Shown in pieces: positions 33,124 to 41,006 of a DNA stretch of 64,000 nucleotides. Within the stretch, counting starts at the first letter, position 1, and every line of letters starts with the position of its first letter. Under the pieces are notes generated by a model. The model saw only the letters and a program-made list of their open reading frames with translations, ran no database searches and was not told where the DNA came from. The position numbers were made by a program, and so were the translations under genes. Origin of the DNA: JBCCTX01 sp965263105 (lineage in GTDB: Bacteria; Bacteroidota; Bacteroidia; J057); NCBI GenBank assembly GCA_965263105.1, contig CBDHGL010000003.1:2542001-2606000 (forward strand), read 5' to 3'.

Positions 33124-33702
33124 ATGGAACGCAAATTCTTCGAAGACCTCAGCCCCTCAAATATCGACTATACAAGCCAGGAGTTTGAGCGGGGGGTATA
33201 CGAAAACTGCAGCTTTACATGCTGCAAGTTTACCGAACAAGACCTCTCCTTCAGCACCTTTTCGGAGTGTGAGTTTGTAGAGTGCGACATCAGCCGCATC
33301 AATCTCCATGAAGCCTCCCTCAAACAGGTCCAGTTTGAAGGATGTAAGCTACAGGGCGTCCCCTTCGATAGCTGTAAGGGCTTTGTCATGGACCTGGTAT
33401 TTAGGGACTGTATCCTGGATTTCTCCGCCTTTAATCGACTGAGGATGGAGGCTACCGAATTCCACTCCTGTAGCCTGAAAGAGGTGGATTTTACCGAAGC
33501 TGACTTGACGGGAACCCTTTTCGAAGAATGTAACTTGGAAGCTGCCCTATTTGACCAAAGTATCCTAGAGAAGGCAGATTTTCGAACAGCCCAGAATTTT
33601 AAGATTGATCCTAGGAATAATAAGGTGCGGAATGCGGTTTTTCATCCCCACAATTTGGAGGGCTTGGTGAGGGGCTTTGGGGTGAAAATAATGGATAGAT
33701 GA
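33124..33702 (+). CDS. Pentapeptide-repeat protein (Qnr/MfpA-like fold)
   Basis: A 192-residue right-handed quadrilateral beta-helix. Runs of A(D/N)LxF-type repeats are clear: YENCSFTCCKFTEQDLSFST, FSECEFVECDISRINLHEAS, VDFTEADLTGTLFEECNLEA and ALFDQSILEKADF. A short break near FDSCKGFVMD may be a loop as in Qnr proteins. The C-terminal VRNAVFHPHNLEGLVRGFGV resembles the Qnr dimerisation end. Such proteins mimic DNA and protect gyrase in some cases; whether this one does is unknown. Confidence 0.83.
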   Translation: MERKFFEDLSPSNIDYTSQEFERGVYENCSFTCCKFTEQDLSFSTFSECEFVECDISRINLHEASLKQVQFEGCKLQGVPFDSCKGFVMDLVFRDCILDFSAFNRLRMEATEFHSCSLKEVDFTEADLTGTLFEECNLEAALFDQSILEKADFRTAQNFKIDPRNNKVRNAVFHPHNLEGLVRGFGVKIMDR

Positions 33703-33900
33703 AAAAGGAGAATTGAGAAAAAGGGGGGGCAGGATTCATAACCCTGAGACCAAGGCGTCAATTCACATCCATATTTAGATATATTATCACTACTTATTAT
33801 GCCATTATGGTCTCTAATTTCCAGATATGAAGCTAGGCGCGATTAAATTTTAATTCCTACCTTTCTATAAACCACACTAACAAACCCAATTAGAAAGGAT

Positions 33901-35475
33901 ATGAACGATTACTTAAAATACCTTGGCGTATTCCTATTCCTAATAAAAGCCTTTGGATCGCACAGTCAACCTCTAATCCTTACCGAATCTCCTGAAGACT
34001 ATCAACTCTATGCAAGGGATGAACGCGATAGTGCGGAAGTTAAAATCAGGGGCGAGCTAGCGGAGGGCAGGATTGAGGAGAAACTCTCCCTCAAAGTGCT
34101 GAAGGAGGGCATTGAATATGACAAGCAACTGCTTTCAACTGGAGAAGATGAGTTTTCCTTTGCTACGAAGATTGATGCAGGGCTTCATGTGTTTCGTTTT
34201 GAATTGTACCTTCAAAGGCAAGGGCGAGACAGCCTATATTTTGTCGCAGATAGTGTGGTATGTGGTGACGCTTACCTCATTACCGGCCAGTCCAACTCTC
34301 ATCCCAGTAGTACCCTTTCGACGTTTACCAATCCCTATTGCCGGAGTTTTGGGGTAAAAACGGGATATGAGCCCTATACGGAGGAAGATAAAAAAGTCCG
34401 ATGGGGAAGGGCAACGGGAAATTGCCCTGGATTGAAAGCAGAGGTAGGGGGTTGGTTTATAAAAAATCCCTTAGGCGTAGGGGTTTGGGGCATGGAACTT
34501 TCCCGCCTAATCGTGGAGAAACACAAAGTTCCCGTGTGCATCATTAATGGGGGAAGTGGCTCCTCTTCCATTGAGGAAAACATGCTATACCCCGAGCAAC
34601 CTTCATTGGAAACGAGCTTTGGAAGGCTGGCCTATCGGGTCGATCAAGCAGGACTTAAGGACAAGATAAAAGCGATTTTCTGGCACCAGGGAGAAACCAA
34701 TAGCGCGAATATCGAGGGCTACAAAAGCTATTTTGACAACTTCGATCAATTGCAAACAGATTGGAGACGGGTATATCAAGGGTTAGAGAAAATCTACCTG
34801 TTTCAGCTTCACCAAGGATGCGGCAGAGAATTTGAAGGGTTTGGAAACGAGCTCCGGGAGGTTCAAAACCAGATAGCCAAACGCTATGAATATGTGGAAA
34901 TCATGTCAACTGTGGGGGTGCCAGGACATGATGGATGTCATTTTTCTTATGAAGGGTATTTGGAATTTGCCGCACGAATTTTCCCCTTGGTTTCTAGAGA
35001 TTTTTATGCAGAGAAAAGCGATAAAATCCTTAGCCCTCCTGCCTTAATACAGGCTAACTATTCCTCTGAGGATGAGATAAGCCTGTTCTTTGATCAGCCC
35101 ATAGCCTGGGAGGAAAAAAGGGAGGTCAACGGAAAACCCTACTTCCTTAAAGACCAATTTTTTTTCAAGAAGGACGCAAAAGAGGGTTTTGTTCCTATAG
35201 AAGTAATAAGTTTGAGGTCTGTCGAAAATCGGGTAGTAATAAAACTAGCAGAAGCAGTTCAGCTTAATTTCATTACCTACTTGCCCGGCAAGTTTTACAG
35301 CGGGACAAAAGAGATATACAATGGCCCTTGGTTGACGGGAAGAGAGAATGGATTGGGGGCTTTGAGCTTTCATCATAGATCGATAAATTCTTTGAAGAAA
35401 CAGGGAAATAGGGACCCCTTTAGGGCCGCAGGCTATCATGATGAAGGATTCCATGTTGAATGGAGTCCATTTTAA
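33901..35475 (+). CDS. Sialate O-acetylesterase-like SGNH esterase
   Basis: A 524-residue secreted protein (signal peptide to about residue 22, FGSHSQ). A beta-sandwich occupies residues 25-115, the SGNH esterase domain 118-370, and a C-terminal beta domain follows. Catalytic motifs: ITGQSNSHPSS with the nucleophile Ser, NGGSGSSSIEE with the oxyanion Gly, WHQGETNS with block III, and GHDGCHFSYEGY with the Asp-His pair. It probably removes acetyl groups from a glycan. Its end overlaps the next reading frame by 38 bp. Confidence 0.84.
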   Translation: MNDYLKYLGVFLFLIKAFGSHSQPLILTESPEDYQLYARDERDSAEVKIRGELAEGRIEEKLSLKVLKEGIEYDKQLLSTGEDEFSFATKIDAGLHVFRFELYLQRQGRDSLYFVADSVVCGDAYLITGQSNSHPSSTLSTFTNPYCRSFGVKTGYEPYTEEDKKVRWGRATGNCPGLKAEVGGWFIKNPLGVGVWGMELSRLIVEKHKVPVCIINGGSGSSSIEENMLYPEQPSLETSFGRLAYRVDQAGLKDKIKAIFWHQGETNSANIEGYKSYFDNFDQLQTDWRRVYQGLEKIYLFQLHQGCGREFEGFGNELREVQNQIAKRYEYVEIMSTVGVPGHDGCHFSYEGYLEFAARIFPLVSRDFYAEKSDKILSPPALIQANYSSEDEISLFFDQPIAWEEKREVNGKPYFLKDQFFFKKDAKEGFVPIEVISLRSVENRVVIKLAEAVQLNFITYLPGKFYSGTKEIYNGPWLTGRENGLGALSFHHRSINSLKKQGNRDPFRAAGYHDEGFHVEWSPF

Positions 35476-36145
35476 GCTCGTCTTCCCCAAGAAAGCTGAT
35501 TCCCATAAGCCATGGATTTGGCGTGCGAGGTTTTGGGGCCATGAACCTCAAACGGACTTGGCCTTGCTTGAGAAAGGATTTCATATCGCCTACATCGATG
35601 TGGCTGGTCTTTTTGGAAACGAACAGGCAATAAGGATTTGGGACGACTTTTACCAATTTATCACCACTACCTATGGATTGAATGCCAAAGTGGTGCTGGA
35701 GGGAATGAGCCGAGGAGGGCTGATTGTATTTAATTGGGCCAATCGCAATGCCGAGAAAATTGCCTGCATATACGTAGATGCCCCCGTTTGCGATTTCAAG
35801 AGCTGGCCCGCTTCCATAGGAACAGGGAAGGGATCGGCTAAGGAATGGGAGAACTTGTTAGCCCGTTACGGCTTTTCAGAAGAGATAGCACGGAAGTATC
35901 AAGGAAATCCCGTCGACCACCTCGAAAACCTGGCCAGTCAAAAAATACCCATCTTAAGCGTAGTAGGGGATGCTGATGAAGTGGTACCCCTTTCTGAGAA
36001 TACTACGCTTGTAGAAAAAAGACTTAAGGAGCTAGGCTGGAAAATGAAGGTGATTCACAAGCCAGGAGTGGGGCATCATCCCCATTCCTTGCAGGATCCT
36101 CAGCCGATTGTGGACTTTATTTTAACGCATTCAACGACCGATTAG
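35438..36145 (+). CDS. Alpha/beta hydrolase (carbohydrate esterase / S9-like), overlapping the upstream esterase
   Basis: A 235-residue hydrolase: KLVFPKKADSHKPWIWRARF, FGHEPQTDLALLEKGFHIAY-like block, nucleophile Ser in LEGMSRGGLIVFNW, Asp in VVGDADEVVPLSE and His in KPGVGHHPHSL. No signal peptide of its own, although close relatives are usually secreted or fused. The start could be 35438, 35441 or 35453. It overlaps the upstream esterase by up to 38 bp in another frame, so the two may once have been, or may effectively be, one exported two-domain protein. Confidence 0.78.
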   Translation: MMKDSMLNGVHFKLVFPKKADSHKPWIWRARFWGHEPQTDLALLEKGFHIAYIDVAGLFGNEQAIRIWDDFYQFITTTYGLNAKVVLEGMSRGGLIVFNWANRNAEKIACIYVDAPVCDFKSWPASIGTGKGSAKEWENLLARYGFSEEIARKYQGNPVDHLENLASQKIPILSVVGDADEVVPLSENTTLVEKRLKELGWKMKVIHKPGVGHHPHSLQDPQPIVDFILTHSTTD

Positions 36146-36214
36146 AAGTCATCATTTTAAGCGAATTAGGGATAGCGATGAGCGATTAATACCCAAAGAG
36201 CACACTTTACAAAA

Positions 36215-37669
36215 ATGACCCTTATGAGTCCCATCAAATTTATTTTTACCAGCTTATTGGTGCTGGGATATGTTGGATGCAACGAAATAAATAAGCAACA
36301 AAAGGACCCAAAACAGGCCCAAACTAAGCCCAATATCTTATTCATATTTGCAGATGATTGGGGCTGGGGAGACCTGAGTGCCCATGGCCATCCCTATATC
36401 AAAACCCCTAATATAGACCGCCTAATAGCAGAAGGCACAGATTTTCAAAGATTTACGGTAGCAAGTGGTGTGTGTTCGCCCAGTAGAACAGCTGTATTGA
36501 CAGGGCATTTTCCGGCAAGGTATAACATTGACGCCCATTTTGCCTGGGTTCCAGATAACGCCCGTAGAAATATGCCGGATTGGCTGGACGATGAGGCTAC
36601 TTTGCTGCCAAGGCTTCTACAACAAAATGGATATGCCACGGCCCATTTCGGAAAATGGCATTTGGCCAATGATATGATTCTAGATTCGCCTACTCCGGAT
36701 AAATACGGATATGACTCCTATGGAGCCTTCAATTGCTCAGGGGAGCAGATGCCCTTTTATGAGGATGCAGCCCATACAATTGCCTTCATGGAAAAAGCAC
36801 AAAAAGACCATAAGCCATTTTTCATCAATATGTGGGTACACGAACCGCACACCCCTCACCATGTGGTGCCTAAGTATCAATGGGCGTTTCCCGATTTGGC
36901 GGAAGAGGATAATATCTATGCCTCGGTTCTTTTTCATGCAGATGAGAGAATTGGGCAAGTACTCGATGCCCTAGATCGCTTGAATTTGACCGACAATACC
37001 CTGGTTATCTTTAGTTCTGACAATGGACCTGCCAGGTCTGTGGGGGCTTCAGAGCTGAAAACCTATCATGATACAGCCACAGGAGTAGGGTACAACGTTG
37101 CAGGTTCGAAGGGGATTACTGGAGGAAGGAAAGGCTATAAAGCTGCCTTATTTGAAGGGGGGATCGGGGTTCCTTTTATCGCCCGGTGGCCTGGAAAAAT
37201 CAAAGCAGGCGCCATTGACACGGTTTCCTTGATGTCCGCTGTGGATTTGCTTCCTACCTTCTGCGAAATCGCAGGAGTAGGGCTTCCCCCAACCTATAGA
37301 CCGGATGGCATCAGCCAGGTCCCTACCCTGAAAGGCAAGCCTTATCCCTCTCGAACCCAAGCCCTTTTCTGGAAAATGAGAGGAACATGGCCTATTAATG
37401 AAAGAAGGCCAGATCATTGGGTGTCTTACGCCATCGTAGATCAAAACTGGAAATTGGTAGCCAACCAGGATTTGAGTTATGTGGAATTATATGATATTTC
37501 CAAGGATGTATCTGAGGAAAATGATTTGAAACAGGAGCATACGGAAGTAGTCAGCCATTTGCTCGAACAGATTCGGAATTGGCAAAAAAGTCTTCCAGAA
37601 AAACCAAAAGAGAAGCTTTTTTCAAAAGAGCGACAAGGGTTACAGGCTTCCCTTTTTCACAATAAATAA
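36215..37669 (+). CDS. Sulfatase (formylglycine type), lipoprotein
   Basis: A 484-residue arylsulfatase-family enzyme. The N-terminus MSPIKFIFTSLLVLGYVGC looks like a lipoprotein signal with Cys22. Metal residues lie in IFADDWGWGD, the modified residue C87 in SGVCSPSRTAVLTGHFPARY (C-x-P-S-R), the Lys/His in FGKWHLAN, and DNGP later. It requires a formylglycine-generating enzyme encoded elsewhere; the FGE-like domain at 41007-42407 lacks the catalytic cysteines. With the two esterases upstream it suggests processing of a sulfated, acetylated glycan. Confidence 0.92.
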   Translation: MTLMSPIKFIFTSLLVLGYVGCNEINKQQKDPKQAQTKPNILFIFADDWGWGDLSAHGHPYIKTPNIDRLIAEGTDFQRFTVASGVCSPSRTAVLTGHFPARYNIDAHFAWVPDNARRNMPDWLDDEATLLPRLLQQNGYATAHFGKWHLANDMILDSPTPDKYGYDSYGAFNCSGEQMPFYEDAAHTIAFMEKAQKDHKPFFINMWVHEPHTPHHVVPKYQWAFPDLAEEDNIYASVLFHADERIGQVLDALDRLNLTDNTLVIFSSDNGPARSVGASELKTYHDTATGVGYNVAGSKGITGGRKGYKAALFEGGIGVPFIARWPGKIKAGAIDTVSLMSAVDLLPTFCEIAGVGLPPTYRPDGISQVPTLKGKPYPSRTQALFWKMRGTWPINERRPDHWVSYAIVDQNWKLVANQDLSYVELYDISKDVSEENDLKQEHTEVVSHLLEQIRNWQKSLPEKPKEKLFSKERQGLQASLFHNK

Positions 37670-37719
37670 ACTTCGCATTAAACTTAATATTGACTTTCAA
37701 GATTCATGAACAAAGCAAA

Positions 37720-37919
37720 ATGCATATTGACGCAGAAATAGAAAGCTGGAAAGCAAATGGAACCTATATTGGGTCAACAAAAGCAGGAGGAAAAAAGAGG
37801 TTTGTCCTAAGGCAGAGTTAAGCCTCATGGAAGGCGTGGGCCACTTTTGCCAACTAGGTTCTCCTGAAACTTGGCTGAATTCAGTGCTTTCCTTTTATCA
37901 AAAACTCCGCCACTCTTAA
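37720..37919 (+). pseudogene. Internally deleted alpha/beta-hydrolase remnant
   Basis: An N-terminal piece starting at the ATG 37720 reads MHIDAEIESWKANGTYIG, like the start of small alpha/beta hydrolases, and ends at a stop after FVLRQS. A C-terminal piece in another frame (to the stop at 37917-37919) reads LMEGVGHFCQLGSPETWLNS and VLSFYQKLRHS, the usual last block with the catalytic His. The roughly 200 codons between, including the Ser elbow, are missing. It is a decayed gene in the 384-bp gap after the sulfatase. Confidence 0.65.
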
Positions 37920-38053
37920 GGAAAGTTATTTTCTTTCCAACCCCCAAAGCTGCTTATAAGAAGTAGCAGAACTGACCAACACCTCAAGAGGGTAATGGGT
38001 CTTGTATGGGAAAAAGATTTTTTCCGTACAGGACTGGTTAGCTAGAAATACAC

Positions 38054-38752
38054 CTAATACTTCCGGCTTCTATAAACGATTCCTAAGCCTAAAGTATAGC
38101 CAGAGGTTTCAAATTCAGTTTCCTTATCAAGGATACCGGTAAATTGAATGAAGAGCTTTTTGTTTTTGAAAAAACCCCGCCCCCCAAAACCAAACCGGAG
38201 GGCAACAGAGGGCTCGATTAGCCAGGTTCCTGGTAGGTCAACCGGTGCCATTCCGTCTTGTGAAAATTCGAAATAGTCTACATAGGAAAATCGGGTACCT
38301 AAAGCCAATTCAAAGGGTTTGGTGTGAACGCCCACATCAGGCTGGACGAAATAGCGCCAATATTTACCCTGTTCGGTTTGTTCGGTGGTGGTATTAAAGA
38401 GGGTCCTTGTCCCGGTGGCATTGCCAGAACCATAACCGCCTCCGCCAAATATTTCCAGATGGAAATTGTCATTGATTGTGGTAAAGGTTCCAATTCCCGC
38501 TTCTCCCAGGAAATAACGATCCTCTCCGCCAGGAAGCGCCAACACATTTGCCATGACGCCTATGTGGTCCGCCACTGCATAAGCAGCCTGGATTTCTCCA
38601 CTTAGGCTGGCCGAAAGATATAAATCATTCGGCTTATCCGTCGTTGTATATAGCAAGGGCATATTGAGGTTGTTGGGCAAATAGGAGGGAGAGCAAGATG
38701 CCATCCAGGTGCACAGCACGATGAGGAATAACAAGTAAATTCGCGTTTTCAT
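38054..38752 (-). CDS. Outer-membrane barrel-like lipoprotein, unknown function
   Basis: A 232-residue protein with a lipoprotein signal (LFLIVLCTWMASC, lipobox Cys at about 20). The body has repeated amphipathic strands: NDLYLSASLSGEIQAAYAV, FHLEIFGGGGYGSGN, YFVQPDVGVHTKPFELALG, WLIEPSVALRFGFGG, and it ends GYTLGLGIVYRSRKY with an aromatic-rich last strand. It resembles small outer-membrane barrels of Bacteroidetes; no named family. Divergent from the 38833 operon. Confidence 0.7.
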   Translation of the reverse strand: MKTRIYLLFLIVLCTWMASCSPSYLPNNLNMPLLYTTTDKPNDLYLSASLSGEIQAAYAVADHIGVMANVLALPGGEDRYFLGEAGIGTFTTINDNFHLEIFGGGGYGSGNATGTRTLFNTTTEQTEQGKYWRYFVQPDVGVHTKPFELALGTRFSYVDYFEFSQDGMAPVDLPGTWLIEPSVALRFGFGGRGFFKNKKLFIQFTGILDKETEFETSGYTLGLGIVYRSRKY

Positions 38753-38832
38753 GACTCGATTTTTATTTTTGTTTGGGATTTAAGTAAATTCAGTAATATT
38801 AAATTATATAATTTTTTTAATTTTTTCACCAC

Positions 38833-39651
38833 ATGAAGTTAGCCCGATTTTTCGCCTCATATAACAGACTCCTTTTCCTGCTCTTATTCCTTTTCAGTTT
38901 TTTCATTTCCCAGGCTCAACAAATGCCTCCGCCTGTAAAACAGGTTGAATCTATTGCGGCACTCTCGGAGGATAGTTGGATTGAGACCATGAGAAAGAAA
39001 GGCTATCTAGAAGGGACCTATCTCGAAAAAATCAGCGGCCCCAAGTCTCGATTGTTATCTATGGTCGGCTACATGGAGAAGGAAGGGGATATGGCAAAGC
39101 CCTGGATGATAGATTATTTTGCTGCTGCTGGAATCGAACCTATGCTGGTCATCGAAGAAAAATTCCCGGAAGAGTTGATCAGGATAGAATCAAACCAATT
39201 ACAAAATTCCACCAACAATTGGGAAACCTTTGGTCCGGTTAAATTGGATAAGCTAGGGATTGACATTTCGGAGATTACTATCTTGGTCCAGATAAGATCT
39301 GAAGACGGTACACCTTTTTTCATCCCGGCTTTTATTTACCAAAGTGAGAAGCCTCAAAAAATCAATGTATACCGAATTACCTTTTATGCCGGTCAAGACT
39401 ATTCTGGAGGTTCTTATAAGGTATTTTTCGAGGATGAGGTGGTTCATGAGGGGTTTGTAGGGAATCAGCTGGGCGGCAGTAGATTTGACCTTCGCATTCC
39501 TGTAAGTAAGTTGAAAAAATCAGGCGTGTATTTTTTATTAATCTCCCTTAAAGAGGTGGGGTTACTACAGCCAGATGGGAGCAGATCCTTTCAGATGAAG
39601 GATTATGGACCGGAATTGCGGATGCACTTTTATCATCATCCCCTTCCTTAA
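38833..39651 (+). CDS. Secreted protein of unknown function, first gene of the EAD11 operon
   Basis: A 272-residue protein with a signal peptide (LLFLLLFLFSFFISQAQ, ending near residue 29). An N-terminal helical part (WIETMRKKGYLEGTYLEKIS) precedes a beta-sandwich-like C-terminal half (KINVYRITFYAGQDYSGGSY, FDLRIPVSKLKKSGVYFLLI). No family recognised. It ends 8 bp before the EAD11 membrane protein, so it probably acts with it in the periplasm or at the cell surface. Confidence 0.72.
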   Translation: MKLARFFASYNRLLFLLLFLFSFFISQAQQMPPPVKQVESIAALSEDSWIETMRKKGYLEGTYLEKISGPKSRLLSMVGYMEKEGDMAKPWMIDYFAAAGIEPMLVIEEKFPEELIRIESNQLQNSTNNWETFGPVKLDKLGIDISEITILVQIRSEDGTPFFIPAFIYQSEKPQKINVYRITFYAGQDYSGGSYKVFFEDEVVHEGFVGNQLGGSRFDLRIPVSKLKKSGVYFLLISLKEVGLLQPDGSRSFQMKDYGPELRMHFYHHPLP

Positions 39652-39659
39652 GTATTACC

Positions 39660-40982
39660 ATGGCGTTTTCAGACTTTATCACTTCCTTAGAAAATAAAAT
39701 AGCTGCAGGCGACACCGAGGAGGCCTTGGAAGAATTGGTTTCAGGCTCCCGCAATACTTCTCCTCCTGTATATCGATTTGCCCTTCAGCTAATTGCCCGC
39801 TGGGAAAGCCTTGAACGGGATCAAATATCTGGGGTACTTTCTGGTGAACACATCATTCAAGAAAAGAACCGGATTAATCGCGATTTACTCAATACACTGG
39901 ATCGACTAAGGACCCAGGGAAAACCCTTTAGCCTATGGCAGAAGATTTGGGACAAAATTCTCCAAAGAGCCATTTCTGTTGTAATATCGATTTGGGCCCT
40001 GGTATTTTTACTTGCCTATGCCATGACCCAGCTTGCTACTCCTCAGTCGCCAGCTGAAATAGAATTACAAGTGGAAAAACTGGAGTTTTTGGCTGGTGGA
40101 AAAGGAGCCCTGTTCAATGGGGAACCCGTTGAGCGCCTTCAAATACAAGCATACGGGAAGATTCATATTCCCATAGATAGCCTATTGATCGACAGAAATT
40201 TCGATGAAGTTTGGGATGAGACATACAATATTAAATCCACCCTAACTGTTGAGCCGGATGGGAATGGTTCTATTTCTCTGGCCTTTGTACGAGTAGGCTC
40301 CTTAACGTTCTCTGAGGGAACGCTTATTTCTTTAGAGACCAGGGGGGCTGGAAGGTTTAACCTGGGTTTGTCTAAGGCAACGAAAATAGAAGCCGAAATA
40401 TATATTCCGGATACCTTGCACTTTGAATCCAATGGAAACTTAAGTTCATCCCTGGATCTTTTAGATCCTATAAGGGCCAAGGGTATTTATAATGATCGAC
40501 CCTCTAATATCCGGGTTCAATCTAAGAGAGGCTTGCAATTGGGCTTGAAGATGTTGCCACCCTTGGAAATTAAGGAATTGAGCCTACCTGTTACAGATTC
40601 TATCCGTTTTGAAAAAATTGATAGAACGACTGATGAGCCTAAGATGCTAAGTTCAATTTTATCGGGATCTGTAAAATTTTTGGATGTGGATCGGGAAATT
40701 CCCCTGGGGGAAAGGAGTTTTTTTGAAGTTCGATCTGAACAAGAATTAATTATTCAGGAAGTAAAATTAACGGAAGACGATATTCAGATTCGTCTTAAAG
40801 GAGTGATGAGAGAGGTGTCATCGGGTATAGACCAGAATAATCTTAGAAGTTTGATGCCTAGTAGCTTGGATCGGCTATGGGGAGCAAATAAGTATCTGGT
40901 ATTTTTGTTACCCATACTTCTTCTCTTATTGAGTATTTTTCTCTTGACGCAGAAGAGAACTAAGAAAGCATTAATGGCCTAA
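39660..40982 (+). CDS. Membrane protein with cytoplasmic effector-associated domain 11 (EAD11)
   Basis: Residues 4-83 form an all-helical domain with the EAD11 pattern: IAAGDTEEALEELV, then LQLIARWESLERDQISGVLS and NRINRDLLNTLDRL. EADs are Death-domain-like adaptors that link sensors and effectors in bacterial conflict systems. A transmembrane helix (about 104-124), a large extracytoplasmic beta-rich region (125-410) and a second helix (412-430) follow. The order suggests a receptor passing signals across the membrane. It is tightly spaced with a secreted protein upstream and a trypsin/FGE-like protein downstream. The EAD call comes from the motif pattern; the rest is unrecognised. Confidence 0.7.
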   Translation: MAFSDFITSLENKIAAGDTEEALEELVSGSRNTSPPVYRFALQLIARWESLERDQISGVLSGEHIIQEKNRINRDLLNTLDRLRTQGKPFSLWQKIWDKILQRAISVVISIWALVFLLAYAMTQLATPQSPAEIELQVEKLEFLAGGKGALFNGEPVERLQIQAYGKIHIPIDSLLIDRNFDEVWDETYNIKSTLTVEPDGNGSISLAFVRVGSLTFSEGTLISLETRGAGRFNLGLSKATKIEAEIYIPDTLHFESNGNLSSSLDLLDPIRAKGIYNDRPSNIRVQSKRGLQLGLKMLPPLEIKELSLPVTDSIRFEKIDRTTDEPKMLSSILSGSVKFLDVDREIPLGERSFFEVRSEQELIIQEVKLTEDDIQIRLKGVMREVSSGIDQNNLRSLMPSSLDRLWGANKYLVFLLPILLLLLSIFLLTQKRTKKALMA

Positions 40983-41006
40983 ATATTCGTCTTTAACGGT
41001 ATAAAA

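Noticed and set aside
33124..33702. Quinolone-resistance Qnr determinant
   Set aside because: The fold is similar but the sequence is shorter and distant; such proteins are common in this phylum without known resistance.
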